Assembly (NCBI GenBank): GCA_934466475.1
Contig: CAKSLI010000005.1
Location: 1-64,000, forward strand
Source of the DNA: an uncultured Oscillospiraceae bacterium
GTDB taxonomy: Bacteria > Bacillota > Clostridia > Oscillospirales > Ruminococcaceae
Direction of reading: 5' to 3'
DNA: 64,000 nt
The notes below the pieces were generated by a model that was not told the origin of the DNA, did not search any database, and saw only the letters and a program-made list of their open reading frames with translations. This document shows positions 7,552 through 16,390 of the stretch, one piece after another. The translations under genes and the position numbers were made by a program. Each line of letters starts with the position of its first letter. Position 1 is the first letter of the stretch.

Positions 7552-7564
7552 GTGGTGGAGCCGA
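7552..7564. other. Possible att site: match to tmRNA 3' end
   Basis: GTGGTGGAGCCGA here is identical to 46644-46656, which is the 3' terminus (TCGGCTCCACCA) of the tmRNA gene plus one base. It is 78 bases downstream of an intact tyrosine integrase; tmRNA 3' ends are well-known integrase targets. Only 13 bases match, so this is a hypothesis. Confidence 0.4.
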
Positions 7565-7566
7565 AG

Positions 7567-7602
7567 CGGATTTACGTTTGCACACGTAAATCCGGCTTTT
7601 CT
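7567..7602 (+). terminator. Terminator after the integrase
   Basis: CGGATTTACGT (7567-7577) and ACGTAAATCCG (7584-7594) form an 11-bp perfect stem with a six-base loop, followed by GCTTTTCTG. It would end the xis-int transcript. Confidence 0.8.
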
Positions 7603-7731
7603 GTATTTCGCATTGTAGTGCGGGTTCGGCGGTGTTTCACCAGAGTTTCATTTTTGTGATCCGTTGAGGATCGTTGCTTTGCTGATTTAATTATAGCATA
7701 TCTTCCTTTGTAAATCAAGCTATAATTTTTA

Positions 7732-8787
7732 TTATACAGTATAATATTTTTGCGAGCGGCTCCCCGGATTTTTAGGTTCAGAAAGTGCGAGAAGTCCGTT
7801 TTCCACCAGCGGCTCAACGTATCGCTTTATACCGTAAGTCACTGATTTTATTCCCAGGAATTCTGCAAGCTCCTTTTTAGACCTCGGGGTACGGCAGAAT
7901 TCCAGAATTTCAGTTGTTTTTTCGTCATCAGCAGCGGATATCACAGCGTTACGCAGACACACTCTGAACTCGCCGTGAATTGCGGTAAATTCAGGCTCCG
8001 GGTGGTTTGCAGACTTCATCTCACGGCGAATAGTAGGTATGCCGGAGTAACGATTCTCAGTTACCTGCATTACCTCCAGTGCATTTGCGAGAACAGGATT
8101 TCTTGTGTCCGGCTGCGCATTACCGAGCATATCTATGCTTAACCGACCGTACAGCCCTCCGGGATTTCTCACTTCCAGACGATCAGAGAACACGATGAGC
8201 TGCACGGGCATTCCTTCGGTATGAATGCTGTAATCACGATGAACCAGTGCGTTCAGTATGACCTCTCTGACGGCGTTCATGGGATAATCGGGGATATCGG
8301 TTCGCTTTCCCTCTTTGTCAATAACAGTACGCACACGTGTGTTTGCACGGACAAAATTCATGGCTCCTTCGAGCATTTCCGGGATAGTTCCCTCGATCCT
8401 CTTATTATCAGAAAAACGCGAGCCGTCCGGCTGAGGTTCGCAGTATTCAGTACCCTGCACGGCTGTTGCAATTATCCCCAGCTGCGGGAAGAACACCTGG
8501 GGATACAGTCCCCAGAGTAATTCAGCAGTAAGAGTGGGCTTTCCATCACGTTCAACGCTCATAAGCTCCATTATCTGCTGGTCAGAAAGCTGTGCAAGGT
8601 TAGGCTTATTTTCTTTAAGACGGAACAGGTAGTTTTCAAGTTTTGGCGTGTTCAGCGATGACATATCTGCTCGTTCAACTATGCGGATATCGTCCTGATA
8701 TTTTTTGCAATAGGCTTCGTAGCTGTATATCTCATATTCCGTCATAGGAATATCCGCGTCGCCTACACGAATGTCGGTATCTGCCAT
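7732..8787 (-). CDS. ATP-binding protein of the AlbA/RecG-like type, N-terminally short
   Basis: 351 residues. The centre has the RecG/Schlafen-associated HATPase_c_4 domain (REVILNALVHRDYS, then VRNPGGLYG), and the tail is a helix-turn-helix that could bind DNA (KKELAEFLGI...). Relatives normally start with an AlbA_2 DNA-binding domain of about 120-130 residues before a segment like DADIPMTEYEIYSYEA. Here the frame begins at that point, so the AlbA domain is missing and the gene is probably a truncated remnant. I use ATG 8787 (AGGGGTG about 9 bases upstream) rather than the GTG four codons earlier. A promoter inside an IS3-end remnant lies at 8904-8933. Confidence 0.7.
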   Translation of the reverse strand: MADTDIRVGDADIPMTEYEIYSYEAYCKKYQDDIRIVERADMSSLNTPKLENYLFRLKENKPNLAQLSDQQIMELMSVERDGKPTLTAELLWGLYPQVFFPQLGIIATAVQGTEYCEPQPDGSRFSDNKRIEGTIPEMLEGAMNFVRANTRVRTVIDKEGKRTDIPDYPMNAVREVILNALVHRDYSIHTEGMPVQLIVFSDRLEVRNPGGLYGRLSIDMLGNAQPDTRNPVLANALEVMQVTENRYSGIPTIRREMKSANHPEPEFTAIHGEFRVCLRNAVISAADDEKTTEILEFCRTPRSKKELAEFLGIKSVTYGIKRYVEPLVENGLLALSEPKNPGSRSQKYYTV

Positions 8788-8885
8788 TTCAAATTTCACC
8801 CCTTTCTTAAATTATAACATGATATTTTAAAATGGCAAGGCAAAATATTGTGAAAATTTAAAATGTTTTGTCAAAATTTAAAATC

Positions 8886-8952
8886 TCACACCCTCTTGAT
8901 TTTAGTATATCCTTTTGAGCGTTGGGCGTTCAAGCTTTATTATACAACATCA
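8886..8952 (-). promoter_or_regulatory. IS3-end remnant carrying a promoter
   Basis: This stretch is nearly the same as 46457-46514, the upstream end of the IS3 remnant (shared TTTTAGTATAT...CTTTTGAGCGT and TTTATTATACAACATCA). On the minus strand it holds TTGAAC (8928-8933), 18 bases, TATACT (8904-8909). The 46.5 kb copy has the better TTGACA-17-TATACT. It points at the truncated ATPase gene, so an IS remnant may now drive it. Confidence 0.6.
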
Positions 8953-9258
8953 CAATTGGTTTTTCTGAAAAGAGTATTCTTTTATCAAGCGTTTGATCTC
9001 TTTGATTTTATCTTCAATAAATTCACATTTACCGTGTGAACGCTTCAGTTGTTCGTAGGAACACTCGAATTTTATCAAAGCGATCCGTAATTTTGCCATA
9101 TTTTGAATAAGGTTCTCTGCTTTATCACGCCTGCAATCGGCGTTTGCCTTGTTGAGTATTGCCTCTTGCTTCAAGAGTTCAGAGGCATTTTTATCTTCGG
9201 TATTGTCCAGCCATGCTGCAACGGCTATGGATATCGCGTCGGGAATAAGCTGTTCCAT
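8950..9258 (-). CDS. Small helical protein at the end of the dynamin operon
   Basis: 102 residues, mostly charged helix with likely coiled-coil stretches (AILNKANADCRRDKAENLIQ; IEDKIKEIKRLIKEY). Start ATG 9258 follows the upstream stop by one base, with GAAGGTG as ribosome site, so it is translationally linked to the preceding gene. I recognise no family. As the last gene of the dynamin operon it may be an accessory or regulatory subunit. Confidence 0.7.
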   Translation of the reverse strand: MEQLIPDAISIAVAAWLDNTEDKNASELLKQEAILNKANADCRRDKAENLIQNMAKLRIALIKFECSYEQLKRSHGKCEFIEDKIKEIKRLIKEYSFQKNQL

Positions 9259-9259
9259 A

Positions 9260-9679
9260 TTATTTTTCACCTTCCGCCAGTTCGAACGCAAATTTCATTG
9301 TGTTCTGGAATTGTTCTGCTGTCATGTTGGGGTGAGGCGAGTTGTTGAAATCCCTCATCATTTCACGCATGACACTGAGTTTGCCAACAACACTGTCTGT
9401 GTCTGCATTTTTCCTCCGGGCGTAAGCCTCTGCTTCCGCCAGCAGTTTTTCCCGTTCGGCGGAAAGTTCCATAGCCCTTGCCTCTGACTGAGCCTTTAAA
9501 GCACGGATGTTCACTATTTTGTCGGCGATGGAAAGGATATTAGTGAAATTATCAGCAACTGCGCCCAGCAGTCTGTTCCCGTTATTTACTGCAGGAAGCT
9601 GATCTTTGCTGAATATTTCTATATTTTCTTCCCTAGGCTGTACGCATCTTGTGCTTTTTACTTCTGTTAATCCATTCAT
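9260..9679 (-). CDS. Coiled-coil accessory protein of the dynamin operon
   Basis: 139 residues. A disordered start is followed by a long helical part (LKAQSEARAMELSAEREKLLAEAEAYARR) and a C-terminal FAFELAEGEK. No known domain is recognised. It starts three bases after the GTPase at 9683 ends and runs directly into the next small gene. The coiled coil suggests a partner for oligomerising dynamins; function unknown. Confidence 0.75.
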   Translation of the reverse strand: MNGLTEVKSTRCVQPREENIEIFSKDQLPAVNNGNRLLGAVADNFTNILSIADKIVNIRALKAQSEARAMELSAEREKLLAEAEAYARRKNADTDSVVGKLSVMREMMRDFNNSPHPNMTAEQFQNTMKFAFELAEGEK

Positions 9680-9682
9680 GAT

Positions 9683-11488
9683 CTAGTCCTCCACTACTCC
9701 AATTGATTTTCCTATTTCTTGGGACATTTTTACCAGCTTCAACAGATGGTCGGATTGAGGTTTCTCACTATTGTCCAATTCGTTTTCAAAAGAATCTGCG
9801 ATCTTAGCGACCGTATCAATGTTTTTCCGGCGGCATTCCCTTAAATCATCAACCGCGGATGGCAGAGCGGTTTCCTTCCAATTGTCCACGCCATCTGCGA
9901 CTGCTTTCTTGAGATTACCTTTCCATGTTGCATAATCAATTATCATCATTACTGCTTCAACAAAAACGGTTATTCCTATGCTTACTGCCCGCATTGAGGT
10001 GGCGCCTATTCTTGCAAGGAAATGTTTCAGCGCATTGTGCGTTTCCCGTGAAAATGTCTTCCCGAACAGATTTCCAAGTTCCTTTAGCATATGAGAAGCT
10101 GCATTGGCTATTCCGGCGTTTGCGCCGCCGGCCCCGCCGAATTTGGTAAACACCTGTTTTAAAAGCTGAGTACCAACGCGCTCGACCAGCTTTGATGCAG
10201 AATTTTTAACAGCCGTTTCAACATGGCTGTTTAATCTCAGTTGGATATTCAGCTGATAATCAGTGATTATTTTGTTAATGTAGTCATCTAGCTCCTTGTT
10301 CAATTGTTCAAGAATAACGCCAATGTAATCCTGAATATCAAGGCTGTATTTACTAATGGCAAAAGGCAGAAGATGACTCTGAATATATGCAATCTGCTGA
10401 TCCTTGTCTATGCTGTGCGAATTTTCAATTTCCTCAAAGATTTGTTTTTTGGCGCATTCAGCGGCCTGGTCAAACTTACCCGGAAGATTTCTTTCAATTT
10501 TTTCGAATGCCGGCTCGATCAGTTTGGGGATTGCTTCCCGCAGTTTCTCTGCAGTTTCGTGGCCAGCGTCATTCATGACTTTTATATCTTCATCGGCAAG
10601 CTGTGCCTGGATATATCGTGAACTGATGATGGCGTCACATTTCTTGTACAGGTCTGTAACGTATTCGTTGAAAGCGTGTTCAAGCACAGCCTGATGTGCC
10701 TCTCCGTTCACAATGCCTGAAATATAGTTCCACATATCACGCGCTTGAGGAAGCGGGTAATCATCTTCATTTTCGCAGGTTTCTCTTTTTATGACAAATG
10801 TATGGGGAGATACTCCGAGAATGTCGGACACATATTTTTTTATTTCCCCTATTCGATTGTCATTCTCCGGAACAACGTTTACCGGACAGCAGTTGATGAC
10901 AAGAATTATCTCTGCGTCTTCTCGTATCAGTTCATGAAGAAACCCCAAAAAACAATAGTCGTTTTCCTGAACACCTATGTTATACCTGACTGTATATACG
11001 ACGACATCACTGTTTGGCAGGAACTCCTTGAGTATCTCCTCGTGTTCGGCCACGATAGAGCCATATCCGGGAGTGTCAAATATGCGCATATGGTGATATT
11101 GGTTATTTCCGGTGCCGATTTTGAGCTTCAGTCTCTGAAGCATTTTGTCAGGGTCCTCCGTAAGCCGGAGGAATGTCGCCCGGTCGATGGTTTCGATCGA
11201 CGCGTCTTTGTTTATTGCATAGTATTCCCTGACATTCCCGTCACACAATTCAACCTCTGTGATGGCACCGGTGGAAGGTCTTGCTCTCATAATAAGCTCA
11301 GGCGCACCGATAAGACCGTTTATCAGCGTTGATTTGCCACTGCTTGTTTCGCCAAGAAAGGTTACATAACTGTCCGGATTTGCGATCCTGTCTGCAAGGA
11401 ATCCGGCGCATATCTTCAATTCCTCGTCATTGCATGCGTCAAGAAGCGGTTCGATCTTATCAAGTCGCTCCATTACTTTTGTAAGCAT
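9683..11488 (-). CDS. Dynamin-like GTPase (LeoA/HP0731-like)
   Basis: 601 residues. GTPase domain: P-loop GETSSGKST (46-54), switch I threonine in PSTGAITEVE, switch II DTPGYGS (138-144), and LVINCCPVN in the G4 region where the usual TKxD is not evident. A long helical stalk follows, then a hydrophobic hairpin near 499-520 (SIGITVFVEAVMMIIDYA) that could insert in membrane, and a charged tail. The length matches bacterial LeoA-type dynamins. The start overlaps the end of the preceding GTPase by 16 bases and GGAGA precedes ATG. Expected role: GTP-driven membrane binding or remodelling, possibly in phage defence (inference). Confidence 0.85.
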   Translation of the reverse strand: MLTKVMERLDKIEPLLDACNDEELKICAGFLADRIANPDSYVTFLGETSSGKSTLINGLIGAPELIMRARPSTGAITEVELCDGNVREYYAINKDASIETIDRATFLRLTEDPDKMLQRLKLKIGTGNNQYHHMRIFDTPGYGSIVAEHEEILKEFLPNSDVVVYTVRYNIGVQENDYCFLGFLHELIREDAEIILVINCCPVNVVPENDNRIGEIKKYVSDILGVSPHTFVIKRETCENEDDYPLPQARDMWNYISGIVNGEAHQAVLEHAFNEYVTDLYKKCDAIISSRYIQAQLADEDIKVMNDAGHETAEKLREAIPKLIEPAFEKIERNLPGKFDQAAECAKKQIFEEIENSHSIDKDQQIAYIQSHLLPFAISKYSLDIQDYIGVILEQLNKELDDYINKIITDYQLNIQLRLNSHVETAVKNSASKLVERVGTQLLKQVFTKFGGAGGANAGIANAASHMLKELGNLFGKTFSRETHNALKHFLARIGATSMRAVSIGITVFVEAVMMIIDYATWKGNLKKAVADGVDNWKETALPSAVDDLRECRRKNIDTVAKIADSFENELDNSEKPQSDHLLKLVKMSQEIGKSIGVVED

Positions 11489-13281
11489 ATTCTGATCTCC
11501 TCTAATGTGGCCTTGTCCTTGTTCAGCTCGCTTCGGTCCGCTTCAGGCTTTTCACAGTTAATGGATCTGTTAAGCAGATTTTTTTCTTCTTTTTGTGTGC
11601 CTTCGGCGATATCATTGAGCTTCTGTTCGATATTACTGATCATTTCAATGAACTTCTTGTTGATGCTGCTGCTGTACGCTTTCCTTATATCGTCGATTTT
11701 GGATTCGACCTCTTTTTTTGCGGCGGATTTGTCTATGTGTTGAACGCCCGCTTTAGCACCATTGCCAAGCAGGGCTCCGAAAACACCGCAGAGCGCGCCG
11801 ACGATGACTCCGGCGACAATGCCGATCGGTCCGGCGGCCGCTCCTATCGCAGTTCCAGTCAGGGCTGCTGTCACAACGCCGCCAACAGCCGAACCGGCAA
11901 AAATACCGCCAATACCGCCGCCAATACCGCCCAAAGGCGCAAATAACTGCTCAATTTTAAATCTGTTGGCTCTTGTGATGCTTTGAGCATTGAAAGACAT
12001 ATCAGGATTTTCAGAAACCAGCTCGCCCAGTTCTTCCATCTTGTCCTGGAGTCCATTGCGGAAAGTCATTATGATATTGAAGCACTCGTTTGCAAAATCA
12101 GATCCCTGTACTTCCTGGATATCTTTGAACGCCTTTGAAAGCGCCTGACCGTCCGTTACTCCGCCTTCAATAACTTTGGTCATCTCAGCGCTTACCTTGC
12201 CTGCATATTTGTTGGAAAGCTCGGAAAACTGCTTGTCACACTCGGATCTTTGTGAGCGAAGCCATGTTTTGATACCATCTATCTTGGTGTTCAAAGCCCG
12301 ATTCTGTCTGCGGAATTCTTCATATTCCTGACGGAGGGCTTCTTCAAGAGCCTGTTTGTCCATGTCTATTTTTATGATCCGGTCATCGATCTCGGCTATT
12401 GCGGAATCAATATAGGAGCCTGCTTTTTCAATGACGCTGGTTTCTAATAAGGAATCCCAGTTTTTCGCAAATCCTTCAAGCTGAGATACAAGTGAATCTA
12501 TTTTAGAAGAACGGACCATCTCATCGTTATGGCTGAGCTTTCCTGCAAGAGCATTATACGCATTCACGACCGTTATTTCACCGTCGTATGGCGTTTTCAG
12601 CTCGTCGGCGACCTTTTTCAACTGGAGGGAATTGAATTCGACTGAATCCTCAAGCTCTCTCTTGGATTCTCCCCATTCGTTCTGTACGAAAATAGCTTTG
12701 GTGAACTGAGACCAGACTCCCTTTATGAAAATCAGTTCCACTTTTCTAAGGGTCGGAGTTGTGGGAATAACGAAAATAGCGGTGCATAAATTCTGAATAT
12801 ATCTGTTAGTGGTGTCGGCGTTCTCATGCGTCATGCTTCCAACGCCGGGCAGATCAACGATGACCATGCCCGAACGAAGCAGGTCGCATTTTCTGAACAA
12901 AACTATTCTTTCCACATTTTTTTCATTAGCCTTATTGTAGTTGTTGTCAACATATTCGGACATTTCTTCTGTTGTGTGGATAACAATAGTCTTTGATGAT
13001 TTTTTGAAATGAACTTCTGCATATTCCTTTTCGCCATATTTTACTTCAACAGGAATACAAGTCGTTTCATCAGCCGTACTCGGAAGAATGCTTTCACCGA
13101 GTATCGCGTTGATAAGGGTGCTTTTTCCCATTCCCTGCATACCTAGAACAGGGACTATCATTTCAGCGTTTCCGGACGCAGAAATAATTTTTTCAAGCGT
13201 CTTTCCCAGAGGCATGGACGCAGTGGGCGAATACTTATCTAGAATTACGAACAGCTTTTTATCGAATTTTAACGTTTTCAT
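11473..13281 (-). CDS. Dynamin-like GTPase with glycine-rich membrane segment
   Basis: 602 residues. P-loop GMQGMGKST (47-55), switch I with DETTCIPVEV, switch II DLPGVGS (143-149), then long coiled coils (KQALEEALRQEYEEFRRQN). A 60-residue Gly/Ala-rich hydrophobic stretch near 449-509 (GGIGGGIGGIFAGS...) resembles membrane-inserting hairpins of bacterial dynamins and IRG-type GTPases. Its start overlaps the stop of the 155-residue coiled-coil gene by 4 bases and its end overlaps the next GTPase by 16. It differs clearly from its two sister GTPases, so the three are not recent duplicates. Confidence 0.85.
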   Translation of the reverse strand: MKTLKFDKKLFVILDKYSPTASMPLGKTLEKIISASGNAEMIVPVLGMQGMGKSTLINAILGESILPSTADETTCIPVEVKYGEKEYAEVHFKKSSKTIVIHTTEEMSEYVDNNYNKANEKNVERIVLFRKCDLLRSGMVIVDLPGVGSMTHENADTTNRYIQNLCTAIFVIPTTPTLRKVELIFIKGVWSQFTKAIFVQNEWGESKRELEDSVEFNSLQLKKVADELKTPYDGEITVVNAYNALAGKLSHNDEMVRSSKIDSLVSQLEGFAKNWDSLLETSVIEKAGSYIDSAIAEIDDRIIKIDMDKQALEEALRQEYEEFRRQNRALNTKIDGIKTWLRSQRSECDKQFSELSNKYAGKVSAEMTKVIEGGVTDGQALSKAFKDIQEVQGSDFANECFNIIMTFRNGLQDKMEELGELVSENPDMSFNAQSITRANRFKIEQLFAPLGGIGGGIGGIFAGSAVGGVVTAALTGTAIGAAAGPIGIVAGVIVGALCGVFGALLGNGAKAGVQHIDKSAAKKEVESKIDDIRKAYSSSINKKFIEMISNIEQKLNDIAEGTQKEEKNLLNRSINCEKPEADRSELNKDKATLEEIRICLQK

Positions 13282-13745
13282 GCTCTGCTGCTCCTTTTTT
13301 CGTCAAGCAGTTCAAGAATATGATCGAGCTTCTCGCTGATCTTATTCTGGGTGTCAGAGAATTTTCTGATATCCTTTTCCAGCTTTCCGAGCCGCAGTTC
13401 GGTGGTTTCGCTGCTGTCAGCCGCTTTGCCTGCAATATTCTTTACAGAGGAAATATCTGATGAGCAATCGTCGAGTTTTCCGCTTATCTGGGAGAGGTTA
13501 TCACGAATGGATCTTATATCATCAGAATAATCCGGCCCACTGGAAAATCCCTCAGTTATGCCGTTCTTGATCTCGCTCATCAGGCCTCGCGTAGCCTCGT
13601 CGACCTGTAATATCATCGGATTGCTGGTTGCCTTTGCAGGCTCTTTCTGCGCGGTTTTGGGTGCTGCAGTTCTGGAAGCTGTTTTTGCTCCTGCCGTCTT
13701 TTTGAGTGGTTTGGCTGCGGGTTTAACGGATCTGCTTCTTGCCAT
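13278..13745 (-). CDS. Basic-tailed coiled-coil protein of the dynamin operon
   Basis: 155 residues. The first 45 are Lys/Ala/Pro-rich (MARSRSVKPAAKPLKKTAGA...), like disordered nucleic-acid or lipid-binding tails. The remainder is heptad-like helix (SDDIRSIRDNLSQISGKLDD ... LRLGKLEKDIRKF). It overlaps the GTPase upstream by 23 bases and the one downstream by 4, so it is part of the complex or its control. No family recognised. Confidence 0.75.
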   Translation of the reverse strand: MARSRSVKPAAKPLKKTAGAKTASRTAAPKTAQKEPAKATSNPMILQVDEATRGLMSEIKNGITEGFSSGPDYSDDIRSIRDNLSQISGKLDDCSSDISSVKNIAGKAADSSETTELRLGKLEKDIRKFSDTQNKISEKLDHILELLDEKRSSRA

Positions 13746-16278
13746 CTTCTTTTCTTCCTTCCTGTAATGCTGTATAAATTTCGTTTATTGTCCTGTCTGT
13801 TCCTTTTTTCATGAAAAAGGGGAATGCGCTGTTAAGATCGTTGAGTAAACTGATCTCATCTGTATGGGTAAGTGTGGTATGCTGCTGTATCTGTATTGCT
13901 GCAAGCTGATATACAGGGTTTTCATCTGAAATCATGATCGATCCCGCAGGAAGTATTCCGAACTCCTGCCTGATCCTGAGCATATTACGAATACTGTCAC
14001 GGACGCTGCCTTCTCCTGCATTCCTGATCTCGTCCAGATCCTGTATTACCCAGTTCACCGAATGAAATCTGTTGATAACATCGCATATATGCGAATCCTG
14101 AATTGCCTTCATCGCTGCGCCATACTGCAGTGCATTGAACAGGCAGAAGCAATCGACGGACTGATCGTAAAGACGCTGGCTTTCAAGCTTTGAATCATCA
14201 GGAGCAAATATGTATATAACATTTTCTTTCCTGATCATTCCGGAAGCCTCTTCATCGGAAACGATCATTCCGAATGAATATTTCAGAAATCTGGCTCCGC
14301 TTGCGGCGTCCCATGAAATGACAAGATAGGTTCGTCCCTTATTTCCGGGGAACGCCTGAGAAAAGACCGTCTCATGTATTGTCAGCTTGATTTTATCAGC
14401 AAGCTGATAAAATGAATAAGCCGATTCAGGCACTTCCATTTCAGTAAGTTCCAGATTCAGATCCGTTGAGCCATGCTCGACTTTTTTCGATTTGTCAGCA
14501 TTATATACAGGAATCTGAGAGCAGATGCCGTTTAATGCCCTCATGATCTCCTGCTGTTTCTGACGATCAAGGGCCTTTTCACGTCTTTCTTTGTATTCTC
14601 CAAAACTCAGTTCGATCTGAGTCAGCAGGACATCACGCTCTTTTTTCGCTGTATTAAGCCATCTTTCGCAGGAGTCAGTGTATAATCTGACGGCTGACTT
14701 GAGATATTCGAGTGCGCTTTTACGAGTTGCTTCAGCGTCGTATACCATCACTGTTTTGTATTCATAACCCCAGTCGGTTCCAAAAATATCGCCGAACCAC
14801 CTTGCAACATTCCCACCAAATGGCCCACTTGTTTTTTCAACTCTGACCCTGTCCGGCCTCTGATGAGATCTCAGCTCCGGCAGACTTCCGAAACTGTCAA
14901 GCGCTTTCAGCCGCCGCTCGTCGACTCCCAGCTCGGTGCACAGCTTGGATATTGATTTACTGTATTCTCTCATCATTCTGAGTAAGCCGTCTTCGCACTT
15001 TTTGACTCGCTTTTTGACATCGTCTACGTTTTGCTCGCGGAATTCATTTTCTCCCCATACAAGCCGGCTCAGGGTTTTCATTTCACTTTCAACTACCCCA
15101 AGAAGCCCGCTGAATATCTGGGTATTGACCTGTTCGCGCTTCATCGCCAGTATCCAGTCAAGCGGGTTGTTGTTCATTGCTTTATGCTTGCTGATAAAGT
15201 CCGCGATCTCCATAAGCTTCATGATCTCATGATTGAGGGAATTCTGGATGATCTCATAGCCGCATTTTATCTGCTTGTCATATCCTTCAAACCTGAATTT
15301 TTCAATTGTTGAATTGTCAGATGACGATATGTCAGACTCAGCTTCCGAGACAAGCCTCTGTATGATGCTTTTTATTGATGCCATACGATTGGCTTCAATA
15401 CGGGGTCTGACCTCGGCAAGCGTCTGGCTGACAGCGCTTATCAGCTTATAATAATTTGATTTTACAAGCTTGGGTTCATCGTGGGCTATTCTGCCTTCCA
15501 GAGCCTGTATTGACGATATCTGGACTATCCGCACACTATTTTTGTCTGCTATATTTGAATTGTTGACGATACGTTCTGCACGGGTCCGATGTTCCTGTGC
15601 GACCATTTCTACTGATTTCTTTCCATCGGCGCTGGGTTTTACAGAATCAAGCATATTCTGAACCACGATCACCGGACAGCCTTTTTCAGCCACAGCATTC
15701 AATACGTCAAGCATCTTCTGATCGCTCTGAGTTTTCAATGTAGTAACAAAAATGCAGAAATCTATTGTTGGAAGAAGATTGTTCATGGTCAATCTTTCGT
15801 GATTTTCCATCTGATAGGCATCGAGTCCGGGGCTGTCAACTAGCAGGATATCATCGTCGAATGCAAAGCCCGGGGTCGAAAGCTCCAGTTGTTTTACTGC
15901 TTCAGCATTATGGACATTCTGGGTCTCATCACTGTATTTGCCAACGACAGATGGCGTCATTTGGGCGCCCTTTATAACTAATTCCTTATCGTTTTCAAAA
16001 TAGATCTTCACCTGACGTTCAGGAGCTTTTGAGCAGGTGACAAGCTGATTGGATGACGGTCTGACATCCATGCACAAAAGTTTTTCACCAAGCAGTGCAT
16101 TTATCATCGTAGATTTTCCGCTGCTTGTAACTCCGATAACTCCGATACGGTATCGGTCTTTTTTTGCCTGTTCCAACTGAACGCGCAGAATCTCTATTGT
16201 TGAACTGTACCTGTCCTTTACAGAAGGCTCCGATCCAAGGAGGGATATTAGTTTTTCCAATATTTCTCTTTCAGTCAT
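13723..16278 (-). CDS. Large dynamin-like GTPase, first gene of the operon
   Basis: 851 residues, the longest of the three. P-loop GVTSSGKST (49-57), switch I near RPSSNQLVT, switch II DSPGLDA (148-154), and VIVVQNMLD in the G4 position. Helical stalk segments follow to about 590. The last 250 residues form a separate domain (LVISWDAASGARFLKYSFGMIVSDEEASGM ... IYIFAPDDSKLESQRLYDQ) that I do not recognise and that may be a sensor. It heads a six-gene minus-strand operon and has a near-ideal promoter at 16337-16365. Known bacterial dynamins act on membranes; the role here is inferred. Confidence 0.85.
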   Translation of the reverse strand: MTEREILEKLISLLGSEPSVKDRYSSTIEILRVQLEQAKKDRYRIGVIGVTSSGKSTMINALLGEKLLCMDVRPSSNQLVTCSKAPERQVKIYFENDKELVIKGAQMTPSVVGKYSDETQNVHNAEAVKQLELSTPGFAFDDDILLVDSPGLDAYQMENHERLTMNNLLPTIDFCIFVTTLKTQSDQKMLDVLNAVAEKGCPVIVVQNMLDSVKPSADGKKSVEMVAQEHRTRAERIVNNSNIADKNSVRIVQISSIQALEGRIAHDEPKLVKSNYYKLISAVSQTLAEVRPRIEANRMASIKSIIQRLVSEAESDISSSDNSTIEKFRFEGYDKQIKCGYEIIQNSLNHEIMKLMEIADFISKHKAMNNNPLDWILAMKREQVNTQIFSGLLGVVESEMKTLSRLVWGENEFREQNVDDVKKRVKKCEDGLLRMMREYSKSISKLCTELGVDERRLKALDSFGSLPELRSHQRPDRVRVEKTSGPFGGNVARWFGDIFGTDWGYEYKTVMVYDAEATRKSALEYLKSAVRLYTDSCERWLNTAKKERDVLLTQIELSFGEYKERREKALDRQKQQEIMRALNGICSQIPVYNADKSKKVEHGSTDLNLELTEMEVPESAYSFYQLADKIKLTIHETVFSQAFPGNKGRTYLVISWDAASGARFLKYSFGMIVSDEEASGMIRKENVIYIFAPDDSKLESQRLYDQSVDCFCLFNALQYGAAMKAIQDSHICDVINRFHSVNWVIQDLDEIRNAGEGSVRDSIRNMLRIRQEFGILPAGSIMISDENPVYQLAAIQIQQHTTLTHTDEISLLNDLNSAFPFFMKKGTDRTINEIYTALQEGRKEDGKKQIR

Positions 16279-16336
16279 TTTCTGCTCCTTTGTGCGAATT
16301 CAATAAAACAAGCCCCTGATTGATGCCGTTTTATAA

Positions 16337-16365
16337 ATTATATCACAAATCAGCGGCATTTGCAA
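16337..16365 (-). promoter_or_regulatory. Promoter of the dynamin operon
   Basis: On the minus strand TTGCAA (16360-16365), 17 bases, TATAAT (16337-16342). The start of transcription would be near 16330, about 50 bases before the first GTPase ATG. No operator palindrome is obvious. Confidence 0.75.
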
Positions 16366-16390
16366 CAGATAACATAATTTTTGTTGTTTT

